64,000 nt of DNA, taken from contig JBKGRZ010000001.1 of assembly GCA_046518185.1 (NCBI GenBank), forward strand, positions 1,612,001 through 1,676,000. Direction: 5' to 3'. The position numbers and the translations under genes were made by a program. Position 1 is the first letter of the stretch. The number at the start of each line of letters is the position of its first letter. Positions 18,590 to 27,447 of this stretch are shown here, one piece after another. This stretch comes from Scandinavium vulneris_A (lineage in GTDB: Bacteria > Pseudomonadota > Gammaproteobacteria > Enterobacterales > Enterobacteriaceae). The notes below the pieces were generated by a model. That model saw only the letters and a program-made list of their open reading frames with translations. It did not search any database and was not told the DNA's origin.

Positions 18590-19495
18590 TTACAGCGGCC
18601 ACAGCCAGGCCGCACCGCGAACGCCGCTCGAGTCACCATGCACGGCTTTGCGGATTGGCGTCTGACATTCACCGCCGAAGACGAAATTCTTCACCAGTCC
18701 CGGCACGGTTTTGTATAAGCGCTCGACGTTGCTCATCCCGCCGCCCATCACAATGACGTCCGGATCGAGAATGTTCACCACGTGAGCCAGTGATTTAGCC
18801 AGCCGCAGCTCGTACCGACTCAGCGCCAGTTCCGCAACTGCATCCTGCTCGTCGACCAGACGTATAATTTCACTGCCTTTTAACGCCTTCCCGCTCAGGC
18901 GATGGTAATCCGTCGCAAACCCGGTGCCGGAGATAAACGTTTCGAGGCAGCCCTGCTTCCCGCAGTAGCACGGTACTTCTTCGCGATAACGCAGCTCGTC
19001 TTCATCCATCCACGGTAAGGGATTATGACCCCACTCGCCCGCCGTGCCGTTGCCGCCGATATGCGCCCTGCCGCCCAGCGCCACGCCTGCACCGCAGCCA
19101 GTACCGATGATCACCGCGAACACGGTTTGTGCCCCTGCCGCCGCGCCGTCAATAGATTCTGAGACCGCCAGACAGTTGGCATCATTCGCCAGGCGCACTT
19201 CGCGATTGAGACGTTTGCTCAAGTCTTTGTCAAAAGGCTGACCATTCAGCCAGGTGGAGTTGGCATTTTTCACCACCCCGGTATAGGGCGAGATTGACCC
19301 CGGGATCCCCATCCCCACGCTCCCGGTCTGCCCGGTTTCCTTCTCCGCCATCGCCACCAGAGTGGCAATGGTCTCGATAGTCTGCTGATAGTCATCGCGT
19401 GGTGTCGGCAGACGATGGCGGAATAACTGCTCACCCTGGTCACTCAATGCGATGACCTCTGTTTTGGTACCACCCAAATCTATTCCAATACGCAC
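18590..19495 (-). CDS. mak: fructokinase (manno(fructo)kinase), ROK family
   Basis: 301 residues (E. coli 302). The ROK opening MRIGIDLGGTKTEVIAL binds ATP phosphate. The sugar-binding/catalytic part is near GTAGEWGHNPLPW, and the ROK zinc site is CYCGKQGCLETFISGTGF. It phosphorylates fructose and other hexoses in the cytoplasm. It is convergent with araJ (8 bases apart) and divergent from rdgC; the 93-base gap between them holds both promoters. Confidence 0.96.
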   Translation of the reverse strand: MRIGIDLGGTKTEVIALSDQGEQLFRHRLPTPRDDYQQTIETIATLVAMAEKETGQTGSVGMGIPGSISPYTGVVKNANSTWLNGQPFDKDLSKRLNREVRLANDANCLAVSESIDGAAAGAQTVFAVIIGTGCGAGVALGGRAHIGGNGTAGEWGHNPLPWMDEDELRYREEVPCYCGKQGCLETFISGTGFATDYHRLSGKALKGSEIIRLVDEQDAVAELALSRYELRLAKSLAHVVNILDPDVIVMGGGMSNVERLYKTVPGLVKNFVFGGECQTPIRKAVHGDSSGVRGAAWLWPL

Positions 19496-19588
19496 AGAAG
19501 CCTCCCCGGTGCCTGATTAACAATGCAAGCATAGTGACAATTCGCTATCATGCCCGCTGCATTTAACGACAAAGCCGTGGAAATTATC

Positions 19589-20500
19589 ATGCTGTGGTTC
19601 AAAAATTTAATGGTTTACCGTCTTAGCCGCGACATTTCTCTGCGCGCCGATGAGATGGAAAAACAGTTAGCCGCGCTGGCGTTCACTCCCTGCGGCAGCC
19701 AGGATATGGCAAAAACCGGCTGGGTCCCGCCGATGGGTTCGCAAAGTGATGCTTTCACGCATGAGGCTAACGGTCAGATCCTGATCTGCGCCCGCAAGGA
19801 AGAGAAAATTCTCCCTTCCCCCGTCGTGAAACAGGCGCTCGAGGCTAAGATCCTGAAGCTGGAAGCCGAACAGGGCCGTAAGCTTAAGAAGACCGAAAAA
19901 GATTCCCTGAAAGACGAAGTGCTGCACTCGCTGCTGCCACGTGCTTTCAGCCGTTTCAGCCAGACGCTGTTATGGATTGATACCGTCAACGGCCTGATCA
20001 TGGTCGATTGTGCCAGCGCCAAGAAAGGCGAAGACACCCTGGCGCTGCTGCGTAAAACCCTCGGCTCACTGCCGGTGGTTCCGCTGGCGCTGGAAAACCC
20101 GATTGAGCTGACGCTGACCGAGTGGGTTCGCTCCGGCAACGTGGCGCAGGGCTTCCAGCTGCTGGATGAAGCAGAACTGAAAGCGATCCTTGAGGACGGC
20201 GGCGTGATCCGCGCCAAGAAACAGGATCTGGTCAGCGATGAGATCGCGGTGCATATCGAAGCCGGAAAAGTGGTGACCAAACTGGCACTGGACTGGCAGC
20301 AGCGCATTCAGTTTATGATTTGCGACGATGCGTCGATCAAACGTCTGAAGTTCTGCGACGAACTGCGCGATCAGAATGAAGATATTGAGCGTGAGAATTA
20401 CGATCAGCGTTTCGACGCCGACTTTATCCTGATGACCGGCGAACTGGCTGCGCTGGTGGCTAATCTGGTTGAAGGTCTGGGCGGCGAAGCTCAGCGTTAA
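19589..20500 (+). CDS. rdgC: recombination-associated nucleoid protein RdgC
   Basis: 303 residues from the ATG at 19589 (MLWFKNLMVYRLSRD), matching E. coli in length and nearly in sequence; the longer frame from 19550 adds unrelated residues. RdgC forms a ring dimer around DNA and inhibits RecA-promoted strand exchange. A strong terminator follows directly. Confidence 0.97.
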   Translation: MLWFKNLMVYRLSRDISLRADEMEKQLAALAFTPCGSQDMAKTGWVPPMGSQSDAFTHEANGQILICARKEEKILPSPVVKQALEAKILKLEAEQGRKLKKTEKDSLKDEVLHSLLPRAFSRFSQTLLWIDTVNGLIMVDCASAKKGEDTLALLRKTLGSLPVVPLALENPIELTLTEWVRSGNVAQGFQLLDEAELKAILEDGGVIRAKKQDLVSDEIAVHIEAGKVVTKLALDWQQRIQFMICDDASIKRLKFCDELRDQNEDIERENYDQRFDADFILMTGELAALVANLVEGLGGEAQR

Positions 20501-20506
20501 GCAGGT

Positions 20507-20535
20507 GCCTTCCTGTGCAGACAGGAAGGCGTTTT
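20507..20535 (+). terminator. rdgC terminator
   Basis: GCCTTCCTGT (20507-20516), loop GCAG, ACAGGAAGGC (20521-20530), then GTTTTA. A perfect 10-bp stem placed 7 bases after the rdgC stop. Confidence 0.9.
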
Positions 20536-20536
20536 A

Positions 20537-20821
20537 TTACAGGTAACGGCAGAGATACGAGGTCGGCTCAGCGACCTGCAGATGAAACTCACTGTGGCCT
20601 GGCACGTTAAACACCTGCCCGGCGGTATAGGTTTTCCACTCCGTTTCACCCGGCAGCAGCACGTGTAGCGCCCCGCTCACGACGGTCATTTCTTCAGGCT
20701 GCGCCGTACCAAAGGTATATTCCCCTTCGGCCATAACGCCAACGCTGGCGCGGCCAGTGCTGCTGCTTGTAAAACCGATGGACTTCACTTTCCCGGAAAA
20801 GTACTCATTGCTTTGAAGCAT
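20537..20821 (-). CDS. ppnP: pyrimidine/purine nucleoside phosphorylase PpnP
   Basis: 94 residues, formerly YaiE. A single small cupin barrel (SNEYFSGKVKSIGF, VMAEGEYTFGTAQPEEMTVV, GQVFNVPGHSEFHLQV). The E. coli protein phosphorolyses a broad range of nucleosides. The ATG at 20821 matches the family start. It follows aroM in the same direction but is separated by 83 bases that contain a promoter-like AT-poor stretch, so independent transcription is likely. Confidence 0.95.
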   Translation of the reverse strand: MLQSNEYFSGKVKSIGFTSSSTGRASVGVMAEGEYTFGTAQPEEMTVVSGALHVLLPGETEWKTYTAGQVFNVPGHSEFHLQVAEPTSYLCRYL

Positions 20822-20904
20822 AAACAGACCCTTATTGGTTTCGTCGTTGTGTATGAAACCAATATAGGGGGCGTGACAGCGAACTGTCACGTACTAACTG
20901 AGAA

Positions 20905-21582
20905 TTAGATCAACAGTTCCGCGACCAGCCTCGCCACCAGCACATTCGATAACAGGACCGGAACATCCAGCGCTTTCTGCAGTAAATCACGATGCCGCTG
21001 ATTGAACCCCAGGCAGTCGAGCATCAGCACGTCCGCCCCTTCAGTCATCAGCTTCTTTCCGGCGGTGACCAGTTCTTCTTCGGTGCCGTGAATAGGGTTT
21101 GCCAGCGCATAGTGAGGCGGATTCTGTAGCACCTGCCATTTGATGCGTTGAGACTTCATTAACTCCGGAATTGGCACAATCACGCCGACCTGATGCCCAT
21201 CGACGATGGAGCTCACCAGCGGCGGGATAATGCGCTGCGGTTCGATAAGGATCGCGTTTCGTGCCACCAGACCGCTGATGGGCGCGGTGCTCATGAACAG
21301 AATGACGTCAAAGTCCTGGTTATCCAGCACTTCTATAACCGATTGTAAATCGCGTTCGATCTTCTTGCGGGACACTTCAGCCAGCTGATTATCATTCAGA
21401 AGAGTAATGAGAACCTCTTCACCGGGTTCTGCGGCGTACTCTTCCATGACCGCTTCTCGTGTCATTTTTCCCACCAGACTGACATGGGTAATCTGATCTT
21501 CCCTGATGTGCTCTGTCAATAACGGCATCACCTCACGCATCGGCACGACACCGATGGTAAGAATCGCCAAAGTCGCACTCAT
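20905..21582 (-). CDS. aroM: AroM family protein
   Basis: 225 residues, equal to E. coli AroM. Features are TIGVVPMREVMPLL at the N-terminus and a conserved VLMLDCLGFNQRHRDLLQ near the C-terminus, resembling Asp/Glu-racemase-like folds. The function is unknown. In E. coli it belongs to the TyrR/TrpR-controlled aroL-yaiA-aroM transcript, and the same gene order holds here, with a 251-base gap after yaiA. Confidence 0.93.
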   Translation of the reverse strand: MSATLAILTIGVVPMREVMPLLTEHIREDQITHVSLVGKMTREAVMEEYAAEPGEEVLITLLNDNQLAEVSRKKIERDLQSVIEVLDNQDFDVILFMSTAPISGLVARNAILIEPQRIIPPLVSSIVDGHQVGVIVPIPELMKSQRIKWQVLQNPPHYALANPIHGTEEELVTAGKKLMTEGADVLMLDCLGFNQRHRDLLQKALDVPVLLSNVLVARLVAELLI

Positions 21583-21833
21583 GTTATGTACCTTTTATCA
21601 CGACATTCACAACTTCGTTACAGGCTCACGGCTCACTAACAGCCCCCTGGATGGCTAAAAAAACAACCGTTCAGAAGCGTAGCAGCTTCACTCGACGGGC
21701 GTTTGTAAAGATTCCAGGTAACTCCAATTCACTCCAGTAATATCTTGAGCTTAACGTTTCTTTAACATTTAATTTAGTTAAAAAGTGTGATTTACGCCCG
21801 CATCGCGCAGGCGTTGCGCAATATAAAGGGGAT

Positions 21834-22025
21834 TTAAGACTTATCGGGGTCTTCATAACGCCGTTTGGCGTCGAGAGCTTCAGCCTGCGTGGGGTGCTCG
21901 CTGATCAATGAGTCAGGTTTGGGATGGTCGGCGCGCAGTTCATACCAGGTGACGGTCTGACCAGGTTCACCTTTTTCAACGGCCACAACGCGGGCTTCGC
22001 GCGGATACGGGGGTTTTGTCGGCAT
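21834..22025 (-). CDS. yaiA: small protein YaiA
   Basis: 63 residues (MPTKPPYPREARVVAVEKGE...), matching E. coli YaiA in size and sequence. Soluble, charged, function unknown. It is 42 bases after aroL and part of its transcript. Confidence 0.92.
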   Translation of the reverse strand: MPTKPPYPREARVVAVEKGEPGQTVTWYELRADHPKPDSLISEHPTQAEALDAKRRYEDPDKS

Positions 22026-22067
22026 AGTTGCTCTTCCTCTTTCGGTTCAGAGCCTTAAGTATAGGCG

Positions 22068-22625
22068 CTAGCCAGCGCTTGCTGAATTTACCAGAATTGT
22101 TGAAGTTTTCGTAGCAGCGATAGCCGCCAGCACTTGCGCCACCACTGCATCCGGTTCACAGGCGGCGTCCACGGTAAAGTGGGCCGTTTCGCGATATAAC
22201 GCATCACGCTGGGACAGCACTTCCCGCACTTCTTCGCTGATAGGCTTTCCGGTCAGGGTTGGACGCTGTGAGGCTTCCGGGAAGGCTTCAAGACGGCCTG
22301 CCAGTACCGCGACCGACGCTTTGAGATAAATCACAATCCCACTCTTACGCAGAAAGTCACGATTAACCGGGGCCAGAATGATGCCGCCGCCGGTGGCAAT
22401 CACCGTTTGCGGCGCGGTAACGGTTTGCAGGGTTTTGGTTTCCAGCGCGCGAAAAGCAGGCCAGCCCTCTTTTGCCACGATATCGGCAATACTCTGTTGC
22501 GCACGCTGTTGTAAGAAAATATCGGTGTCGACGAAATCGAAATGACAGGCTTCGGCGAGCTTCTGCCCGACAGTGGTTTTACCGCACCCGCGGGAGCCGA
22601 TAAGGAAAATGGGCTGTGTAATCAC
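22068..22625 (-). CDS. aroL: shikimate kinase 2
   Basis: 185 residues from the GTG at 22625; a GGGGG ribosome site lies about 7 bases before it. P-loop GSRGCGKTTVG at about 10-20, shikimate-binding DTD near residue 33, GGGII near 80 and the LID region near RPTLTGKP. It phosphorylates shikimate in aromatic amino acid synthesis. It is about 11 residues longer than E. coli AroL because of a C-terminal tail (TKTSTILVNSASAG). TrpR and TyrR boxes lie upstream. Confidence 0.95.
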   Translation of the reverse strand: MITQPIFLIGSRGCGKTTVGQKLAEACHFDFVDTDIFLQQRAQQSIADIVAKEGWPAFRALETKTLQTVTAPQTVIATGGGIILAPVNRDFLRKSGIVIYLKASVAVLAGRLEAFPEASQRPTLTGKPISEEVREVLSQRDALYRETAHFTVDAACEPDAVVAQVLAAIAATKTSTILVNSASAG

Positions 22626-22678
22626 TGAAAATCCCCCTGGTACTGCGGCGATGAGCCGTACACGTTAGCGGATAATAA

Positions 22679-22695
22679 TACCAGCAAACTAGTAC
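22679..22695 (-). promoter_or_regulatory. TrpR operator upstream of aroL
   Basis: GTACTAGTTTGCTGGTA on the minus strand. The GTACTAGTT half is the core of the trp operator (plus-strand AACTAGTACGCAAG matches the trp operator half-site). E. coli aroL is repressed by TrpR together with TyrR at an equivalent site. Confidence 0.8.
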
Positions 22696-22704
22696 GCAAG
22701 TAAG

Positions 22705-22722
22705 TGTAAAATAAAAATTACA
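22705..22722. promoter_or_regulatory. TyrR box upstream of aroL
   Basis: TGTAAA-N6-ATTACA fits the TyrR consensus TGTAAA-N6-TTTACA with one mismatch, and sits 9 bases beyond the TrpR operator. It predicts tyrosine-dependent repression of aroL-yaiA-aroM. Confidence 0.75.
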
Positions 22723-22912
22723 CCCTTAATCCAGAATCCCAATCTTTCCTTGTCATTATTGGCTATTGGGCGAAATGAGGGTGTAAAGAAATAGTGTCAT
22801 TGTGTGTTGCGGCAACCTTACATGAAAGCGCGGCGGTTTGACAACCCCTGACCGGCTGCAAAAGGTAACACATTTATGCACAGATTGACTTTGGCAATGT
22901 ACGACTGCTGGG

Positions 22913-23371
22913 TTAATTCTGCCCGCGCTGAACCGCCAGCAGCCACTTGTCGAGCTCTGCGGCAAACTGTTGGCGATCCCGCTGAGACAAACTGTCCGGG
23001 CCACCGGTCTGAATGCCGCTGGCCCGCAGCGTATCCATGAAATCTCGCATCGTCAGACGCTCGCGAATAGTGGCCTCACTGTAACGCTCCCCGCGTGGAT
23101 TGAGCGCCGCACCGCCTTTGGCAATCACTTCCGCCGCCAGCGGAATATCCGCAGTTATCACTAAATCACCCGGTTGGCACTGACGCACAATTTCGTTATC
23201 AGCGACGTCAAAACCGGCAGGAACACGCATTGCACGAATGAAACGTGACGGCGGGACGCGCAGGTTCTGGTTGGCAACCAGCGTGACCGGCGTTTGTGTT
23301 CTGTCCGCCGCGCGGAACAGGATTTCTTTAATCACATTCGGACACGCATCCGCATCCACCCAAATCACCAT
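22913..23371 (-). CDS. yaiI: YaiI/UPF0178 family protein
   Basis: 152 residues from the ATG at 23371, which has AGGAG 5 bases upstream; a GTG at 23377 is too close to that site. The PIN-like/NYN-like opening VIWVDADACPNVIKEI and the GDLVITADIPLA motif supply conserved acidic residues typical of nuclease folds, but no activity has been shown for this family. E. coli YaiI is the same length. It is transcribed away from proC; 113 bases separate the two genes. Confidence 0.93.
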   Translation of the reverse strand: MVIWVDADACPNVIKEILFRAADRTQTPVTLVANQNLRVPPSRFIRAMRVPAGFDVADNEIVRQCQPGDLVITADIPLAAEVIAKGGAALNPRGERYSEATIRERLTMRDFMDTLRASGIQTGGPDSLSQRDRQQFAAELDKWLLAVQRGQN

Positions 23372-23484
23372 ACTCACTCCTGAATAAAATTACCGGGGCA
23401 TTGTCGCCTGCTTTCTTCTTCCGGCAAAGCCACAAAATGATAAGCTAAGAGGCATTATCAGAAAAACGCTGAGGGAGAGACAGA

Positions 23485-24294
23485 ATGGAAAAGAAAATCG
23501 GTTTCATCGGCTGCGGTAATATGGGCAAAGCCATTCTCGGTGGCCTGATTGCCAGTGGCCAGGTCCAGCCCGCCCAAATTTGGGTTTATACCCCGTCGCC
23601 TGACAAAGTCGCTGCCCTGCACGATCAGTATGGCATTAACGCCGCCGAGTCAGCTCAGGACGTCGCCCAGGTGGCCGATATCGTCTTTGGTGCGGTCAAG
23701 CCAGGCATCATGACCAAAGTGCTGAGCGATGTGGCGTCCAGCCTGAATAAAGACACGCTGGTGGTGTCAATTGCCGCCGGTGTTACCCTCGATCAGCTCG
23801 CCCGCGCGCTGGGGCACGACCGTAAAATTGTTCGCGCAATGCCAAACACCCCGTCGCTGGTCAATGCCGGGATGACCTCCATCACACCTAACGCACTGGT
23901 CACCAGTGAAGACATTGCCGATGTAGTCACTATTTTCCGCTGCTTTGGTGAAGCCGAAGTCATTGCCGAGCCGATGATCCACCCGGTGGTGGGCGTCAGC
24001 GGTTCAGCGCCAGCCTATGTGTTTATGTTTATCGAAGCGATGGCGGATGCCGCTGTACTGGGCGGAATGCCGCGCGCGCAGGCCTATAAGTTTGCCGCAC
24101 AGGCGGTGATGGGCTCAGCCAAAATGGTGCTCGAGACCGGCATTCATCCGGGCGAACTCAAAGATATGGTCTGCTCTCCTGGCGGCACCACCATTGAAGC
24201 GGTTCGCGTGCTGGAAGAAAAAGGTTTCCGCTCGGCGGTTATCGAAGCGATGGTGAGCTGTATGGAAAAGTCAGAAAAACTGAGTAAAGCCTGA
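23485..24294 (+). CDS. proC: pyrroline-5-carboxylate reductase
   Basis: 269 residues, the E. coli length. Rossmann opening KKIGFIGCGNMGKAILGG binds NAD(P)H; the C-terminal helical domain includes GVSGSAPAYVFMFIEAMADA and the family signature around PGGTTIEAV. It makes proline from pyrroline-5-carboxylate, the last step of the pathway that starts with ProB and ProA, whose genes lie at the other end of this window. Followed by a strong terminator. Confidence 0.98.
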   Translation: MEKKIGFIGCGNMGKAILGGLIASGQVQPAQIWVYTPSPDKVAALHDQYGINAAESAQDVAQVADIVFGAVKPGIMTKVLSDVASSLNKDTLVVSIAAGVTLDQLARALGHDRKIVRAMPNTPSLVNAGMTSITPNALVTSEDIADVVTIFRCFGEAEVIAEPMIHPVVGVSGSAPAYVFMFIEAMADAAVLGGMPRAQAYKFAAQAVMGSAKMVLETGIHPGELKDMVCSPGGTTIEAVRVLEEKGFRSAVIEAMVSCMEKSEKLSKA

Positions 24295-24308
24295 TCATAA
24301 CTGAAAAC

Positions 24309-24346
24309 AACGGGTGGGCCGCCATTGCGTCTCACCCGTTATTTTA
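24309..24346 (+). terminator. proC terminator
   Basis: AACGGGTG (24309-24316) pairs with CACCCGTT (24333-24340), followed by ATTTTAT. It lies 15 bases after the proC stop and also separates convergent psiF. Confidence 0.8.
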
Positions 24347-24354
24347 TCTTTGCA

Positions 24355-24675
24355 TTACCCGGTTTTCTTCAGACATGCACTCATAAATTTATTACGATCG
24401 TCACCCTTCAGCGACTGCTGGGTTGCGGTGGCATTACACTCACGCATTTTCTGCTGCTGTGGGGTCAGACTTTTTTCTTCCGGTTTTGAGCTGCCGTTTT
24501 TCAAGCAGTCGCTCATATAGGTTTTCCGCGCGTCACCTTTCAACGTTTTGGCCGTCGCCTGCTGATTGCAGGTGGTCATTCGCTGTTGTTGCGGGGTCAG
24601 CGTTTTTTCTGCGGCTCCGACAGTTGTGAGAAATACCATGCCGAACAGTAGAGTCACCAGTAATGTTATTTTCAT
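24355..24675 (-). CDS. psiF: phosphate starvation-inducible protein PsiF
   Basis: 106 residues. A signal peptide (about 1-22, LFGMVFLTTVGAAEK) precedes two PsiF repeats: LTPQQQRMTTCNQQATAK (about 27-60) and LTPQQQKMRECNATATQQ (about 69-103), each with two Cys. Probably periplasmic; function unknown. In E. coli it lies downstream of phoA and is Pho-regulated. Here phoA is missing, psiF faces proC, and I found no Pho box in the 165 bases upstream. Confidence 0.92.
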   Translation of the reverse strand: MKITLLVTLLFGMVFLTTVGAAEKTLTPQQQRMTTCNQQATAKTLKGDARKTYMSDCLKNGSSKPEEKSLTPQQQKMRECNATATQQSLKGDDRNKFMSACLKKTG

Positions 24676-24795
24676 TGCACCATCCTTCTTTGAGGGGATC
24701 TCAGTAAGTCTGGTCGCTCATACGAAAAAAACCACCTTACGATGTAAAAAATAGCGATAAGTAAAGTGCATGGCTTGTGGAATAATAGAAGAGGA

Positions 24796-24821
24796 GCGGC
24801 GATTGCGGGATCCCTCGCCGC
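24796..24821 (-). terminator. possible iraP terminator
   Basis: GCGGCGA (24796-24802) pairs with TCGCCGC (24815-24821); on the minus strand it is followed by TCCTCTTCTATTATT. A second perfect 11-bp inverted repeat, TTACGGCATCC (24828-24838) with GGATGCCGTAA (24852-24862), overlaps the iraP stop. Confidence 0.5.
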
Positions 24822-24841
24822 CTTAGATTACGGCATCCACC

Positions 24842-25102
24842 TTAATTACGCGGATGCCGTAATAGCTTCTTTATATACTGATGCAGTAATTCGGTATCGT
24901 GCTCGGGAACATTAAGCTCTGGTTTAACCTCATCAAGCGCTGCTTCAATATCTGTTATCAGTGCCTGCTGTTCCGGCTGTCGCATGTGGCGTAACAGCGC
25001 GGTCACCACAATTTCCAATGCCTCTACCTGAACCACTAACTCCTTTGATTCTTCTTCCTTTTCTGCAAGCTTAACCAACAGTTCTGCAATCAGATTTTTC
25101 AT
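24842..25102 (-). CDS. iraP: anti-adaptor protein IraP (RpoS stabiliser)
   Basis: 86 residues, the E. coli length. Coiled-coil-like opening MKNLIAELLVKLAEKEEESK and ending DTELLHQYIKKLLRHPRN are conserved. IraP binds the adaptor RssB and so protects sigma-S from ClpXP during phosphate starvation. In E. coli iraP lies just upstream of phoA; here psiF and proC follow instead. Confidence 0.93.
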   Translation of the reverse strand: MKNLIAELLVKLAEKEEESKELVVQVEALEIVVTALLRHMRQPEQQALITDIEAALDEVKPELNVPEHDTELLHQYIKKLLRHPRN

Positions 25103-25297
25103 GGTGAGACTTCCTTATGAGAATGCCTGAGACGGTAGCACCGATGATCCATAATGCCTAGCTGCCATAAGAATTATTTTATAATTTTTGAATTATGCAA
25201 ATTGAATGGATAGCGAAACGTTTCTCTCGCGAAGATTATCCCTACCAAAATTCAGGGGGCCGAAGAAATAACACGCCAGCCCCTGAGTGTGAACCGT

Positions 25298-26500
25298 TTA
25301 ATTGATGGAATTATGCTGGCGTCGGCGCAGCATAATGGCGAGCTGTACCAAATTGATCAGCACGACAATCGCGGTGGCGACAAACACCCAGCGGAATCCA
25401 GCCATCGCAGAGACCGAGGCTCCTATTAGCGGCCCCACCACGTTGCCCAAATACATAAACGACTGGTTATATCCGAAGATGCGTCCGGTTACCTGGTCAC
25501 TGGAATATTTCAGCAGCAGAGTTTGTACCGCCGGCAGCATTGCGCCATCGGCAAAGCCCAACAAAAAACGCAGCACGCCAAGCTGGAAAGGCGTGGTGAC
25601 AAACGACATCGCGAAGAACATTATCACCGCGCAAAACAGGGTAGCCAAAAGAATACGGTGCGCGCCGATACGGTCGCCAAGCTTGCCCAATCTGGGTGCG
25701 GAAATGAGCGCTGAAATTCCCGGCACGGCGGCAATCATCCCGGCCAGAAACGCGATGTTATTACTCTGCGGCTCCATCGATTTAATAAACAACGCCAGAA
25801 TGGGACCAATCGAACCATTACACAGCTGGATAACCAGGGTGGTGAAAAACAGACTGATCACCAGTCCCGGATAGGTCAGAGACGCGAACACCGCTTTTCC
25901 GCTGAGACGATCGGCTTTACTCACCTGCGGACGCGCGCCCTCTTTAATCAGGAATAGCGTCACCAGAAAACTCACCGTCAACAAAATAGCAGTGATGAAG
26001 AACACGGCACGCAGGCCAACGTGGTCAGCCAGGAATCCGCCCAGAAGTGGGCCGCCAATCACGCCGCTGATCTGTGCCGTCGACAACGTGCTTAGCGCCC
26101 AGCCGCTGCGCTCACGCGGCACCTGCGAGGCTACCAGCGCCATCGCGTTCGGGATATATCCGGAGGTCAGACCCATAATGGCGCGCAGAATAAACAGCTG
26201 CCAGACGTTGGTGGCAAAAGCCTGAAGCAGGATAGCAATCGCCATTCCGAGCGAGGCGCGGAGCAGCATCAACTTGCGACCTTTACGATCCGCTAAGCTG
26301 CCCCACATCGGCGAAACAATAGCTGATACCAGAAACGTCACGCTGAAGGTCAGACCGGACCACATCGACAGAGCTTCATGCGACGTGACCCCCAGTTGGG
26401 AAACGTACAGCGGCAAAAAAGGCAGGATTTGACTGATGGCGAGGCCAGTAAAGAAGCAGCCAAACCAGACGGAAATGAGATTAACCTTCCAGGATTCCAT
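25298..26500 (-). CDS. MdtG-like multidrug MFS exporter
   Basis: 400 residues. Similar along its length to E. coli MdtG: WFGCFFTGLAISQILPFLPLYVSQLGV, SPMWGSLADRKGRKLMLLRA, GKLGDRIGAHRILL and LLGFADGAMLPAVQTLL. It has 12 predicted helices, and the motif A region GSLADRKGRK lies after helix 2. It likely exports drugs such as fosfomycin-type compounds by proton antiport, by family analogy only. It is a divergent paralogue of mdtG rather than the orthologue, which lies elsewhere in E. coli. Located between iraP and ddlA, where E. coli has no gene. Confidence 0.85.
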   Translation of the reverse strand: MESWKVNLISVWFGCFFTGLAISQILPFLPLYVSQLGVTSHEALSMWSGLTFSVTFLVSAIVSPMWGSLADRKGRKLMLLRASLGMAIAILLQAFATNVWQLFILRAIMGLTSGYIPNAMALVASQVPRERSGWALSTLSTAQISGVIGGPLLGGFLADHVGLRAVFFITAILLTVSFLVTLFLIKEGARPQVSKADRLSGKAVFASLTYPGLVISLFFTTLVIQLCNGSIGPILALFIKSMEPQSNNIAFLAGMIAAVPGISALISAPRLGKLGDRIGAHRILLATLFCAVIMFFAMSFVTTPFQLGVLRFLLGFADGAMLPAVQTLLLKYSSDQVTGRIFGYNQSFMYLGNVVGPLIGASVSAMAGFRWVFVATAIVVLINLVQLAIMLRRRQHNSIN

Positions 26501-26667
26501 AACTACGCGTTTTCATTCGTTTTCGATATGTATTTTCCAGCATAGCAAGCAAGCCATCTGCTTGTATGGCGCGAGATGCGCTCCACGAGAGTTTGGTGTT
26601 TTATTTTTCCATTATGAAATTGTGTGACACATCTCACGATTATCGGCCTTTTTACAGCGCGTTATGC

Positions 26668-27351
26668 TCAACGGCAGAGGCCATACCCGCGCATCCCCAG
26701 ATGAAAATGGTTGGCATGGGCTGCGTTATAATCCGGCCCGAGCCCATTGCCATAGTACTGGCAACTGGCGGCGAGCAACGCCCGCAAGAATGGCTCACTC
26801 TCTGCGGTTTTCCAACCTTTAAGGACCGTAATATTTCGCCCGTCGGTCAGGCGAAATCCGCTGATATCCAGTGCGTCTGCGGTCGCATGCTCGCTCAGGC
26901 GGGCATTCTGGCGATGATAAATATTCCGACAGGCAAAACTGCCGAGATGGTCAATCTGACGCAGTCCACTACCGAGGTATTGTCGGGCGAGCGGTTTCGC
27001 CTGCTGCTGCACGAACAGCGCGCTGCTGAGTGCCAACGGGCAGCTCGCCACAAAACGCTGACTGAGCCGAATGTCGCCAAAATTCGCCACGCTGACCGCG
27101 TGATGCAACGGACACGGCCCTTCGCTGTTGGCAAGGTTTTTGGTGCTTATCCAGCCACGTTGGTTAGCCTGTTCCAGTAAAATGGGACAACGTTCCGCGG
27201 GTAAGCGCTTCAGCTTAAATTGTGTTATCCGACCAGGCGGATCGTCCAGCGTCAGCGGCGCAAAAGGATTGAATTGCGGCGGCAAAAAGCGGTACCCCAG
27301 ATAGCCTACGGCAACCACGACCAGCAGCCCGATGACCCCTTTCCCTCTCAT
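26668..27351 (-). CDS. extensin-domain (DUF/Extensin_C) membrane-anchored protein
   Basis: 227 residues. A single N-terminal membrane segment (about 6-20, GVIGLLVVVAVGYLGYRFL) suggests a periplasmic protein anchored in the inner membrane. The rest matches the bacterial extensin-like C-terminal family: CPLALSSALFVQQ, HLGSFACRNIYHR, HATADALDISGFRL and the end ANHFHLGMRGYGLCR. The conserved His/Asp residues resemble those of peptidoglycan-active D-Ala-D-Ala peptidase folds (HxxxxxxD...HxH), but no activity is established. Divergent from ddlA, which makes the D-Ala-D-Ala end, so a cell-wall role is plausible. Confidence 0.8.
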   Translation of the reverse strand: MRGKGVIGLLVVVAVGYLGYRFLPPQFNPFAPLTLDDPPGRITQFKLKRLPAERCPILLEQANQRGWISTKNLANSEGPCPLHHAVSVANFGDIRLSQRFVASCPLALSSALFVQQQAKPLARQYLGSGLRQIDHLGSFACRNIYHRQNARLSEHATADALDISGFRLTDGRNITVLKGWKTAESEPFLRALLAASCQYYGNGLGPDYNAAHANHFHLGMRGYGLCR

Positions 27352-27447
27352 TATTTCTCCTGATACTGAAAACTAAGATTATGGCAGAAGCGCCCGGAAT
27401 GACGTGATATGGTATCGGCTTTGTGTTTTCTGTGGATGGATGTGGAA

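Noticed and set aside
22756..23004. 82-codon frame antisense-side of yaiI
   Set aside because: Overlaps yaiI in a different frame with a Ser/Cys/Arg-rich composition.
24676..24840. Pho box upstream of psiF
   Set aside because: No paired CTGTCAT-like half-sites in the region.
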